From contig JANWHF010000011.1 in NCBI GenBank assembly GCA_025450555.1, positions 1-37,042 of the forward strand: DNA of 37,042 nt, in the 5' to 3' direction. Numbering within the stretch: the first letter of the stretch is position 1; each line of letters begins with the position of its first letter. A program made the translations under genes and the position numbers. The notes under the pieces were generated by a model that saw only the letters and a program-made list of their open reading frames with translations, was not told the DNA's origin and ran no database searches. Of the stretch, positions 28,647-37,042 are shown piece after piece. Origin of the DNA: Tepidisphaeraceae bacterium. Lineage in GTDB: Bacteria > Planctomycetota > Phycisphaerae > Tepidisphaerales > Tepidisphaeraceae.

Positions 28647-29558
28647 TCAACCTAGCAGCCCGCGCTCGCGCAGGTAATTCAATACCAATGTGCTGAATGG
28701 CACCGCCGTGCTGGTGAATAGATACGTGCCTCCGCGGCGCGTGATGTAATCCTTCAGCGAAAGACAATATGCGTTGAGATTCGCCTTGTATTGCTTGATC
28801 AGCGGCTGCGTGATCGACACCTCCGCCATGTCGTCGTCTTCCATATCGCGGAGCTTCAGGTCACCTTGAAGATCGGGTTCGATTTCCTGCGGAGAAAGCA
28901 CTTGCACGCAGAATAGATCGTATTTGCCACCCGCCACGTAACGAAGCCCATTCTCGTAGCCGCCCTTGTCAAAAAAATCGGACAGCACGACGCAAACGCC
29001 CTTCTGACGATGGGACAGGGCAAATTTCTTACAGGCTTCAGCCAGGTGGCTCGGCCCATTGGGCGTGAGCTTCTCGACAAAGTCGACCATCTGGGCCACG
29101 CGCCGGCGGCCGCGCATGGCCCCGGTCTCGCCGACGATGCCATCCGCCATCGCGGCGATGGTCACGCGGTTGTAGTTCACCAGGCCGATGTATCCCAAGG
29201 CCGCCGCCACCTGCTTCAAATAATAGGCTTTGTTGGGATTTCCATAATCGCAGCTTTTGCTGACATCGAGCAGCACGTAAAGCGAAAGATCTTCCTCTTC
29301 CAGAAACAGCTTGAGAAAGAGTCGATCGAGGCGGGCATAGATGTTCCAGTCGATGAAGCGAAGGTCGTCGCCGACCACGTAATTTCGGAAGTCGGCAAAT
29401 TCGACGCTCTGGCCACGCCGCTTGGAGCGCCGCTCGCCTTTCATTTTCCCCGCCAGCAGCTTTCGCGACATGACGTCGAGCTGGTCGAGCTGCGCCATGA
29501 AGCCGCTTTCAAGCAGAGTGCCGGGCTTGGACGGAGTTGGAGTGGCTTGAACGGTCAT
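28647..29558 (-). CDS. DUF58 domain protein
   Basis: RRSKRRGQSVEFADFRNYVVGDDLRFIDWNIYARLDRLFLKLFLEEEDLSLYVLLDVSKSCDYG is the DUF58 signature. Confidence 0.92.
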   Translation of the reverse strand: MTVQATPTPSKPGTLLESGFMAQLDQLDVMSRKLLAGKMKGERRSKRRGQSVEFADFRNYVVGDDLRFIDWNIYARLDRLFLKLFLEEEDLSLYVLLDVSKSCDYGNPNKAYYLKQVAAALGYIGLVNYNRVTIAAMADGIVGETGAMRGRRRVAQMVDFVEKLTPNGPSHLAEACKKFALSHRQKGVCVVLSDFFDKGGYENGLRYVAGGKYDLFCVQVLSPQEIEPDLQGDLKLRDMEDDDMAEVSITQPLIKQYKANLNAYCLSLKDYITRRGGTYLFTSTAVPFSTLVLNYLRERGLLG

Positions 29559-29563
29559 TCAAA

Positions 29564-30007
29564 TCAACTTCGGCTAAGAGTTTTCCCCGGCTGTCGTATC
29601 GCGGCACGAAGTTCCCATTGCTCCAGAAGTCGTACGAATCGGGTATCAGGGTTGGATTTGCCAATCGCAGCAAGGGCACTCACTGCCTCGGCAACGCTTC
29701 GTCCAGTATGCCAAAGATAGGCCACAGTCATTGCCGGCGCCCGAACCGAACCGGCCGAGCAGTGGATCAAAACCTTTCCCGTCTTTCGTCCCGCATCGAC
29801 AAAGGCGCAGGCTCGCGCGACCTGTTTCCGAAATGGAGGATCGGGGCTGATGGTCGGCAACAGGAAATATGAAAACAGTCCGTCAAAGTAGCAATCCACT
29901 TCCGGCGCGCAGTTCACCACATGGGTGATCCCATGCCGGCGCAACTCATGCAGATTGCTGGCGTCGCGAGCATTCCCGACGAACAGATTTTCCAGGCATT
30001 GAATCAT
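29564..30007 (-). CDS. Dual-specificity protein phosphatase family
   Basis: VLIHCSAGSVRAPAMTVAYLW matches HCx5R; MIQCLENLFVGNARDASNLHELRRHGITHVVNCA is DSP-like. Start placed at 30007. Confidence 0.88.
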   Translation of the reverse strand: MIQCLENLFVGNARDASNLHELRRHGITHVVNCAPEVDCYFDGLFSYFLLPTISPDPPFRKQVARACAFVDAGRKTGKVLIHCSAGSVRAPAMTVAYLWHTGRSVAEAVSALAAIGKSNPDTRFVRLLEQWELRAAIRQPGKTLSRS

Positions 30008-30098
30008 TAAACATGGCCCCCGCTCTTGCCCACTGGGGGAGGACAAATCTCCATTGCTTATTGTACGCCAAACTGTGTTCATGGTGCCAGCATCGATC

Positions 30099-30203
30099 TC
30101 CCGCCCTCGGTGCGCCGGGCGAGGGCTGGGGAGGGGGCCGTCGATTTATCGCGAGCTCAGAAGACCCCCACCCTGACCCTCCCCCGGCGTACCGGGAGAG
30201 GGA
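30099..30203. repeat. Intergenic GC-rich palindromic repeat
   Basis: GCCCTCG (30103-30109)/CGAGGGC (30120-30126), then CCCTCCCCCGG-CGTA-CCGGGAGAGGG (30177-30202); polypurine and polypyrimidine arms between. Confidence 0.6.
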
Positions 30204-30297
30204 ATTAGGCACTTGCCGCCGATGATGTCAGGCGCGCCGCTCGAACTCCCTCGTGAAGGTGGACGTTGCCGTTTGCCGCTACTTGCAGGCCCGAGCA

Positions 30298-31482
30298 TTA
30301 TTCTTCGAATCTCGACACGAGCTCCAGAAACATCCGCATCCCCACCGCCAGCGTCGCATCGGTAAAGTCATAATGGTCGCTGTGCAGCGGCGGATATTCA
30401 TTGCGATCAGCCGGCTCGACGCCGACAAAAAAGAAGCAGCCCGGCACCTGCTCCAGGTAGTAGGCGAAATCTTCGCCGCCCATCGATGGGCGGGGAACCA
30501 TCAGAAAGCGGTCCGAGCCAAAGACGCTTCGGGCTGTCGCAGCGACATAGTCGGCCCTCGCCGGGTCGTTAATGGTGGGCGGATAGCCTTCAATCCAGTT
30601 GAACTGGAGCTCGCAATTGTTGGCTTGTGCGATTCCGCTGCACCGCCGCTCGATGGCGGCCTGAATTTTGTTTCGCGATCCGCTGTTCAAGGTGCGCGCG
30701 GTCCCCTCAATCGTCGCCGTATCGGGGATGACATTGACGGCTGTCCCCGCGTGGAATGAGCCGACGGTGACCACCGCACTATCGGTTGGATCGAACTCCC
30801 GGCTGACAAACTGCTGGAGATTCAAAACTGCTTCCGAGGCGGTCACGATCGGATCAACGCCCAGGTGCGGATAGGCCCCATGGCATCCTCGCCCCGTAAA
30901 CGTGGCTGAAAAAACATCCGTTGCCGCCAAAAGGACTCCGGGCTTGGTCGCGATCATGCCCACCTTCAGCCCCGGCCAACCATGTAGGCCAAAGATGGCG
31001 CGAACCTTCGGCCCGATCCGGCCATCGAGGACGCCGGCGCGAATGAGTCGCTCGGCTCCTCCGCCGCCCTCCTCGGCCGGCTGCCAAAGAAGCTTCACGC
31101 AAACGGGCAGCTCGCTTGCGATGGGATGCAGAATCCCCGCCACTCCGGCGAGCGTCGCGGTATGGCCGTCGTGGCCGCAGGCATGCATACACCCTCCATG
31201 GGTGCTGGAATATGCAAGCCCAGTCCTTTCGAAAATCGGCAGCGCGTCGATGTCGGCACGCAGGGCAACACAGGGTTTTTTTGCATCTCCAATGATGGCG
31301 ACGGTTGCCGTCGGCGCATCGGGAACGCCATCGATATGGGCAATGCCCAGGTCGCTCAACTCCGATCGCAGCATCGCGGCGGTCTGAAATTCCTCGTACC
31401 CCAATTCAGGGATTTGATGCAGACGATGCCGTAAGTCCGCAACGCGCGGCAGGGCTTTTTCAATGGAAGCTTGCAAGGTCAT
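30298..31482 (-). CDS. M20 family amidohydrolase/metallopeptidase
   Basis: LRHRLHQIPELGYEEFQTAAMLRSEL; CVALRADIDALPIFERTGLAYSSTHGGCMHACGHDGHTATLAG; LLWQPAEEGGGGAERLI; PSMGGEDFAYYLEQVPGCFFFVG. Confidence 0.95.
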   Translation of the reverse strand: MTLQASIEKALPRVADLRHRLHQIPELGYEEFQTAAMLRSELSDLGIAHIDGVPDAPTATVAIIGDAKKPCVALRADIDALPIFERTGLAYSSTHGGCMHACGHDGHTATLAGVAGILHPIASELPVCVKLLWQPAEEGGGGAERLIRAGVLDGRIGPKVRAIFGLHGWPGLKVGMIATKPGVLLAATDVFSATFTGRGCHGAYPHLGVDPIVTASEAVLNLQQFVSREFDPTDSAVVTVGSFHAGTAVNVIPDTATIEGTARTLNSGSRNKIQAAIERRCSGIAQANNCELQFNWIEGYPPTINDPARADYVAATARSVFGSDRFLMVPRPSMGGEDFAYYLEQVPGCFFFVGVEPADRNEYPPLHSDHYDFTDATLAVGMRMFLELVSRFEE

Positions 31483-31578
31483 TCAATGAGGCTACGCCCC
31501 CGCCTGCCGGGCATCAAGCTTGTAGGATGCACGGTTTGACGGTGCCAGGAATCGGAGGGGTTATTAGAATCGCGGCTG

Positions 31579-32886
31579 ATGGTTTTCCACATATTTGCTT
31601 ATGTCTCGATTGGGATCGTCCTGTTTCTCCTCTTTTTGATTTTATTCGAGCCGAGCCTGCCTTATTCGGCGGCGCCGATCGATTGCGACCTTTCCTCCAA
31701 CCAGTTTGTCTGCCTGCTGAGTGCCGTCAGCGATGCGCAGCTCCATGAGCGAAGCTCGATCGAGCCATTCGTCGGAGGCGATTCGTTTTACGAAGCAGAG
31801 CTAGAGGCGATTCGCGCCGCTCAACAAAGCATTCATCTCGAAGCGTTCATTTTTCATCCCAGCCCAATCGGCGATCGATTTCTCGATGCGCTCTCTGAAC
31901 GGGCAAAAGCCGGAATTGATGTTCGCCTGGTCATCGATTGGATCGGCAGCCTTCCAACGCCCAACCGCTATTTCGATGGACTGCGCAAAGCAGGAGGCAA
32001 AGTTTCCTGGTATCAGCCCTTGCGCTGGTACACGTTCAAGCGGTTCAACAATCGCACACACCGTGAACTGCTAGTGGCCGATGGCAAAATCGGATTCATC
32101 GGCGGAGCCGGCATCGCATCACACTGGATCGGCGGGGACAAGGGCAAGCCACCCTGGCGCGACATGATGTGCCGGGTCAGGGGCGAGCTGGTCATCGGGT
32201 TGCAAAGTTGCTTTGCGGAAAACTGGCTGGAGACGACCGGACAGATTTTGGATGTATCGCGCGAGTTTCCCGATTGCGGATGCGATGAGCCGGAGGCGAC
32301 TCAAAAAGTCCAAGGCGATGATTCGCGGCCGGCCCGGGGCATGGTGGTGATCAGCACGCCATCGGCGGCGCGATCATCTCGCGCGCGGGTGCTGTTTCAA
32401 GTGCTGATGGCGTCGGCACGCAAGACGGTTTACATCAATTCGCCTTACTTTCTTCCCGACCGCGCCGCCCGCTGGCAGATGATCCAGAGTGTGCGCGAGC
32501 GCGGTGTGCGGGTCGTCGTCATCGCGCCGAACAATTACAACAACCATTACATTGCCCGGACCGCCAGCCGGCGCGTCTATGGGCAGCTCATTCAAGGGGG
32601 CGTGGAGATTCACGAATATCAGCCATCCATGATTCACAAGAAGGCGATGGTCGTGGATGGCCAGTGGAGCGTCATCGGCTCGACCAACTTCGACCACCGC
32701 TCCTTTGGACTCAATGACGAAGTCAATCTGGCCGCGTACGACCCGGGCCTGGCTCAATCCCTGGAGCGGGACTTTCATAATGAGCTATCGCAAAGCCAGC
32801 AAATCACCTATGAAGCCTGGAGACGTCGGCCCCTGCACGAAAAGCTCTTTTCATTCATTGGTTTGTTGCTTCAACGACAATCTTGA
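31579..32886 (+). CDS. cls: Cardiolipin synthase / phospholipase D-like
   Basis: Two PLD motifs: HRELLVADGKIGFIGGAGIASHWIGG and MIHKKAMVVDGQWSVIGSTNFDHRSFGLNDE. Confidence 0.9.
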   Translation: MVFHIFAYVSIGIVLFLLFLILFEPSLPYSAAPIDCDLSSNQFVCLLSAVSDAQLHERSSIEPFVGGDSFYEAELEAIRAAQQSIHLEAFIFHPSPIGDRFLDALSERAKAGIDVRLVIDWIGSLPTPNRYFDGLRKAGGKVSWYQPLRWYTFKRFNNRTHRELLVADGKIGFIGGAGIASHWIGGDKGKPPWRDMMCRVRGELVIGLQSCFAENWLETTGQILDVSREFPDCGCDEPEATQKVQGDDSRPARGMVVISTPSAARSSRARVLFQVLMASARKTVYINSPYFLPDRAARWQMIQSVRERGVRVVVIAPNNYNNHYIARTASRRVYGQLIQGGVEIHEYQPSMIHKKAMVVDGQWSVIGSTNFDHRSFGLNDEVNLAAYDPGLAQSLERDFHNELSQSQQITYEAWRRRPLHEKLFSFIGLLLQRQS

Positions 32887-32955
32887 TGAAAATTGCCTTG
32901 CGAAATCCCTTACACCACCAGTAACCGGCGACGGTATAAAGGCGGCAGGAGTTTC

Positions 32956-33414
32956 ATGCTCGACTCAATCGATCACGTCAATATTGTCGTCTCCGATCTG
33001 GATCGCATGGCCGATTTCTATACTCGTCTCCTGGGCATGAAGATCACGAAGCGTGTGAGCATCAGCGGGCCGTGGATCGACCTGACCGTCGGGCTGCGAA
33101 ATGTTCGGGCCGATGTGATCTATATGGATCTGCCCTCGGGTCCGCGCATCGAGCTGATTCGATATAATCGCCCGTCGCATGAGCGACCCGAAGGTCTGGG
33201 GGAATCGAATATGCCTGGCCTTCGGCACCTGGCCTTTAAGGTCAGCAACATTGATTCAATCGTCGCATCGCTGAAACGGGAAGGCATCCATTTCTTCAGC
33301 GACGTGCAGCTTGTCCCCGATTCCCAGGTGACTTACTCGGGCGGCATGCGAAAATACCTGGCATACTTCCAGGACCCGGAAGGAAACCTGCTGGAATTGT
33401 GCGAATACAAATGA
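32956..33414 (+). CDS. VOC family (glyoxalase/dioxygenase-like) protein
   Basis: MLDSIDHVNIVVSDLDRMADFYTRLLGMKI...GLRHLAFKVSNIDSIVASLKREG...YFQDPEGNLLELCEY. Confidence 0.92.
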   Translation: MLDSIDHVNIVVSDLDRMADFYTRLLGMKITKRVSISGPWIDLTVGLRNVRADVIYMDLPSGPRIELIRYNRPSHERPEGLGESNMPGLRHLAFKVSNIDSIVASLKREGIHFFSDVQLVPDSQVTYSGGMRKYLAYFQDPEGNLLELCEYK

Positions 33415-33420
33415 GCGGAT

Positions 33421-33478
33421 CGTAGCACAGCCTTCCAGGCCGTGATTTGAAAGTCACAGGCTGGAAGCCTGTGCTACG
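33421..33478 (+). repeat. 58-bp REP-like palindromic element, copy 1
   Basis: CGTAGCACAGCCTTCCAGGCCGTGA-TTTGAAAG-TCACAGGCTGGAAGCCTGTGCTACG; arms match those at 36818-36875. Confidence 0.85.
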
Positions 33479-33530
33479 CGGGCACAAGAATCCCATCGGT
33501 CGAAGAGAGGCCCACACAGGAATTAGAGCT

Positions 33531-35393
33531 ATGGCTCGCTTTCACCTCGCCGGCATCAATCCATTTGGCCCCATCCTTGAGAAAGAAATGCGGGTGTCTG
33601 CGCGGCGCATGCGAACCTACCTGCTGCGCGTCGGATACCTCGGGTTTTTCCTGCTCCTGTTGTTCATGGTGTATTCCGCGTCGATGGACGATCGCGGCGC
33701 GGGCACGGCAAGGAACAGCCAGCGCGCCGCGGAGTTGGGATATGGGTTCTTCATCTGCTTTACCATGTTCAGCATCCTGGCGATGGGCATCATTGGACCA
33801 GTGCTGACCAGCACCGCCATCGGCTCGGAACGCATGCAGAAGACCATGCATGTATTGCTGATGACTCCTATCAGCGCGTGGCAGATTGTCGCCGGGAAGC
33901 TATTCAGTCGATTACTGATTGCTCTGATGCTATTGGGACTGAGCCTGCCGGCGCTGGCAGTGGTGCGACTCCTTGGGGGAATCGAAATCGAGCAAATGGT
34001 GGCGGTGCTTTGCGTGGCGGCGGCGCTGGCGCTGAGTTCCGCCGCTTTGGGACTGTTCTTTTCCACCATGATCAACCGCGCCTATGCGGTGATTCTTCTT
34101 TCGTATGCGGTTCAATTCATCATTTACATCATTCTGCCGGGTGTGATCACATCGATTGCCGTTGGAATGCGCGCGACGAGTTCGATTCGCATCACGGCGC
34201 TCATAACGGCATTCGATCCCTACTTCGTGGCGATGATCCTGGCGCAAGGAAACGGCAGAATGGGCAGCATGATGTTCGGGGGACAGATCTGGATCGAATG
34301 CGTGATCATCCAATGCAGCATGGCGGCCCTGCTTCTTCTGGCCAGCGCGTTGATCGTTCGACGCCGATCGCGAAGCGAAGGCGAGGCCTCGGCGATGATT
34401 CCATCGGTCGCTCGCGGTTTTCCCGTTGGCCCCCCACCGCTTCCTGCGGTTGCCGTGCCGGGAATCCCCGCGCCGCCCGCGTTAAGCGTGCCTGTCATCG
34501 CGCGCGAGAGCGGACGAGCGGTCAGCAATAATCCGATTCTCTGGCGCGAAATCCGCCGGCCGCTGATTCCCAAGCTCTGGCAGCGTCTGCTGGCGATCGT
34601 CGTGACCGCGTTCGTGCTGTTACTCTGCTATGCCACCCTGGCCTACAACGACGCGCTCAAAGAGCCCGAGGCCCAGATCTTTTTTGCCAATGTTTTTAAC
34701 GCTGGCGCCTGGGTGATCGTGGCGGTGCTGTCGGCGACAGTTATCGCTCAGGAAAAGGAAGGCGACACGTGGACGCTGCTGATGGCCACCCCCGTGAGCG
34801 GTTCGGCCATCGTGTGGGGCAAGGCACTTGGAACGCTGCGACGACTTCAATGGCCGGCGGCGATCGTTCTCGTTCACTTGCTGATCTTCTGGATCGCGGG
34901 CGTGATTTCCCTGTCGGTGATTGGGCTGATCCTCTGGATCATCGTGACATTTAATAGCCTGTGGCTCGCAACAGGGATTTACTTCTCGCTGCGAATGCGG
35001 AACACGACTTCGGCTGTCGTATACAACCTGCTCATGGCGCCGCTGCTATACGGCTTGCCGTTCGGCATCCTCACAGTGATCTCGAATATGCATTATCCCC
35101 GGACCGGTTATGAGGACAATGTCGGTTGGTATTTTCCCTATTACTATCTCAGCAGCGGCATGCACGGATTGATTTACGCTCGTCACAACGCCTACTTTAC
35201 CGATCCGTCGGGCCAAGGGACTTCCATTAACGCCGTCTTGCAAACAGCGATGTCAGTCGGCGGTTTGTACGTGATGGTATCTCTATTCATTCTGTTCTAC
35301 ATCAGCCGACGCCTGAATCGACTTGTGGGGCGCGCGGAGCAGATTGAACCGGTGCGGCGACAGAAAATGCGAGCCAATAGCGTGAGCCTTTAG
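33531..35393 (+). CDS. ABC-2 type transporter permease, two fused membrane halves
   Basis: Start at MARFHLAGINPFGPILEKEMRVSARRMRTYLLR; about 6 TM segments, Pro-rich linker, then NNPILWREIRRP and a second TM block with QEKEGDTWTLLMATPVSGSAIVWGKALG. Confidence 0.85.
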   Translation: MARFHLAGINPFGPILEKEMRVSARRMRTYLLRVGYLGFFLLLLFMVYSASMDDRGAGTARNSQRAAELGYGFFICFTMFSILAMGIIGPVLTSTAIGSERMQKTMHVLLMTPISAWQIVAGKLFSRLLIALMLLGLSLPALAVVRLLGGIEIEQMVAVLCVAAALALSSAALGLFFSTMINRAYAVILLSYAVQFIIYIILPGVITSIAVGMRATSSIRITALITAFDPYFVAMILAQGNGRMGSMMFGGQIWIECVIIQCSMAALLLLASALIVRRRSRSEGEASAMIPSVARGFPVGPPPLPAVAVPGIPAPPALSVPVIARESGRAVSNNPILWREIRRPLIPKLWQRLLAIVVTAFVLLLCYATLAYNDALKEPEAQIFFANVFNAGAWVIVAVLSATVIAQEKEGDTWTLLMATPVSGSAIVWGKALGTLRRLQWPAAIVLVHLLIFWIAGVISLSVIGLILWIIVTFNSLWLATGIYFSLRMRNTTSAVVYNLLMAPLLYGLPFGILTVISNMHYPRTGYEDNVGWYFPYYYLSSGMHGLIYARHNAYFTDPSGQGTSINAVLQTAMSVGGLYVMVSLFILFYISRRLNRLVGRAEQIEPVRRQKMRANSVSL

Positions 35394-35405
35394 GGCGTTT
35401 AGTCT

Positions 35406-36749
35406 CTAAACTCCCTTGACCATTTTCACTTCCACCTGGTCATTGCGCGAAAGATCGGCGAGCGTGCGCTTACCCACGATGGCTTTGATCAAGACCCGGC
35501 TGTCGGTGAATTGGCGGTCGTAGACGCGCGTATGGGACTCAATGAATGTCAGCAGCCGGCCGTTGGAAACATCGGCTTCGAGCGTCACATCAAGCTGCTG
35601 TCCGCGAACGGACGCGATGACCGCCTCGACCAATTCCGCCATGCCGGTGCCATGGCGGGCGCTAATGGGAATGGCCTGGGGATGAAGCGTGCGCCAGACG
35701 GGGTAAGCCTCCTGCCCTTCGTCGGTATCAATTTTATTGAGCAGAAGAATCTCCGGCCTATCCGATGCGCCGATGTCTTTGAGCACTTCATGCACGCTTT
35801 TGAACTGCTGCTCGGCATGCGGATGGCCAACATCCAGCACATGCAGCAGCAGGTCGGCATGCACCGCTTCTTCTAACGTCGCCTTAAAGCTGGCGACCAG
35901 GTTGTGCGGCAGATCGCGGACAAAACCGACCGTGTCGGACAACATCACTTCGGAGCCGCGCTCGATGCGCCAAGCGCGCGTCTTGGTATCGAGCGTGGCA
36001 AAGAGCTTGTCGTCGGCGTAGGTGCCGGCCGAGGTGAGCGTGTTAAAGAGCGTGCTCTTGCCGGCATTGGTGTAGCCGACGATGCAGACCGTGAAGTGCG
36101 CGCGATTGCGATCTTCAACCAGCCGACTCTTGCGCGCCTGGATCACGGAGATTTCGGATTTGAGATTTGATATTCGTTTTCGAACCAGCCGGCGGTCGGT
36201 TTCGAGCTGTGTTTCACCGGGGCCACGCGTTCCGATGCCCAGCCCCGATCCGCTGCCGGCGATGCGCTCGAGGTGGCCCCACATGCGGGCGAGGCGAGGA
36301 TACGTATATTGCATTTGCGCAAGCTCCACCTGGAGCTTGGCTTCGTGGGTCTGGGCGCGGGTGGCGAAGATGTCGAGAATCAGCTCAGAGCGGTCGAGGA
36401 TTTTCACGCCTTCGCCGCGCTCGGCGTCGATTTCTTTGTTGATAAGCCGTTCGAGCCCACCGATCTGACCCGGCGACAGGTCGTTATCAAAAATGACCAC
36501 GTCGGCATTATGCTTTTTTGCCAGCTCGGCAATTTCCTTCGCCTTTCCGCTGCCGACGTACGTACCCGCATCCGGCTTCTGGCGGCGCTGAAGAATGGTT
36601 CCCACCACCTTCGCCCCTGCCGTTTTCACGAGCGATTCGAGCTCGCCCAGCGGCTCGCGCGGGTCGGCGGTCGAATCAGGGAGAATCACCCCCACCAGCA
36701 CCGCTCGTTCCTGCCGGACCGACAATTCCGTTCGCTTTAGATCTGACAA
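35406..36749 (-). CDS. hflX: GTPase HflX
   Basis: GGLERLINKEIDAERGEGVKILDRSELILDIFATRAQTHEAKLQVELAQMQYTYPRLARMWGHLER; GPGETQLETDRR; G1 GYTNAGKSTLFN; NKID. Confidence 0.97.
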   Translation of the reverse strand: MSDLKRTELSVRQERAVLVGVILPDSTADPREPLGELESLVKTAGAKVVGTILQRRQKPDAGTYVGSGKAKEIAELAKKHNADVVIFDNDLSPGQIGGLERLINKEIDAERGEGVKILDRSELILDIFATRAQTHEAKLQVELAQMQYTYPRLARMWGHLERIAGSGSGLGIGTRGPGETQLETDRRLVRKRISNLKSEISVIQARKSRLVEDRNRAHFTVCIVGYTNAGKSTLFNTLTSAGTYADDKLFATLDTKTRAWRIERGSEVMLSDTVGFVRDLPHNLVASFKATLEEAVHADLLLHVLDVGHPHAEQQFKSVHEVLKDIGASDRPEILLLNKIDTDEGQEAYPVWRTLHPQAIPISARHGTGMAELVEAVIASVRGQQLDVTLEADVSNGRLLTFIESHTRVYDRQFTDSRVLIKAIVGKRTLADLSRNDQVEVKMVKGV

Positions 36750-36800
36750 AGAATCTCCTGCACGTTCCGCTCAATTGCCTCAAATCATGGACCGGATCGC

Positions 36801-36806
36801 ATTATA
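36801..36806 (-). promoter_or_regulatory. Candidate -10 box of the hflX promoter
   Basis: ATTATA on + = TATAAT on -, about 50 nt upstream of the hflX ATG. Confidence 0.4.
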
Positions 36807-36817
36807 GCACCGGCGTT

Positions 36818-36875
36818 CGTAGCACAGCCTTCCAGGCTGTGAACCGTGAATCACAGGCTGGAAGCCTGCGCTACG
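36818..36875 (+). repeat. 58-bp REP-like palindromic element, copy 2
   Basis: CGTAGCACAGCCTTCCAGGCTGTGA-ACCGTGAA-TCACAGGCTGGAAGCCTGCGCTACG; 8 differences from copy 1, 6 of them in the 8-nt spacer. Confidence 0.85.
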
Positions 36876-36908
36876 AAATCGCAAAGCCAAAAGGAATTCC
36901 CCCGCGCC

Positions 36909-37042
36909 CTACCCGCGAATGATCCGCGCCATGGCCTCGGCCAATTTTTCGGGCGTACACGAAAGAATATCCATGCCCACCTTCCGGCATTTGCCAGCAG
37001 TGGTTTTGTTGTATTCGGGCCGGGCTTCGTACCCCAGCGCGC
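36909..37042 (-). CDS. C-terminal part of an unidentified protein, truncated by window edge
   Basis: Reverse strand reads ...ALGYEARPEYNKTTAGKCRKVGMDILSCTPEKLAEAMARIIRG*, stop at 36909-36911; protein-like. Confidence 0.6.
   Translation of the reverse strand, partial: ALGYEARPEYNKTTAGKCRKVGMDILSCTPEKLAEAMARIIRG

Noticed and set aside
35397-35411. GTTTAG-TCT-CTAAAC as a bidirectional terminator between the ABC permease and hflX
   Set aside because: Only a 6-bp AT-rich stem without a U-tract; could be chance.
1-37042. tRNA, rRNA, transposase, integrase or prophage genes
   Set aside because: None recognised by eye on either strand; a tRNAscan-SE/Infernal run would be needed to be certain.

Overview
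This 37 kb window is GC-rich chromosomal DNA. Codon usage, gene order and repeat style look Planctomycetes/Phycisphaerae-like, but that is an inference. It is densely packed with ordinary housekeeping, stress and carbohydrate genes. In order: rarA C-terminus (cut by the window edge); 5-formyl-THF cyclo-ligase; LysM + L,D-transpeptidase; a 4-bp-overlapping minus-strand pair of a flavin-dependent-halogenase-like monooxygenase and a DUF2961 (GH172-like) protein; a secreted beta-propeller-like protein; a secreted PepSY-like protein; the prkA / yeaH(yhbH) / spoVR stress operon carrying two extra ORFs (a 94-aa membrane protein and a Uma2 nuclease); glgX-treZ-treY (glycogen to trehalose) with divergent malQ; an ATP-dependent DNA ligase with small flanking ORFs; a dual-specificity phosphatase - DUF58 - BatA/vWA operon; an M20 amidohydrolase; cardiolipin synthase; a VOC protein; a fused ABC-2 permease; hflX; and the C-terminus of an unidentified protein at the right edge. 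I saw no rRNA, tRNA, CRISPR array, transposase or prophage. The strongest unexplained signals are non-coding: (1) eight TGCATCA/TGATGCA heptamers, several at exactly 10-bp spacing, upstream of the halogenase-like gene; (2) a ~112-nt near-perfect hairpin at 7427-7538; (3) two 58-bp copies of a palindromic element whose two sub-hairpins carry complementary 5-nt loops; (4) an inverted-repeat-rich leader at about 5598-5763.
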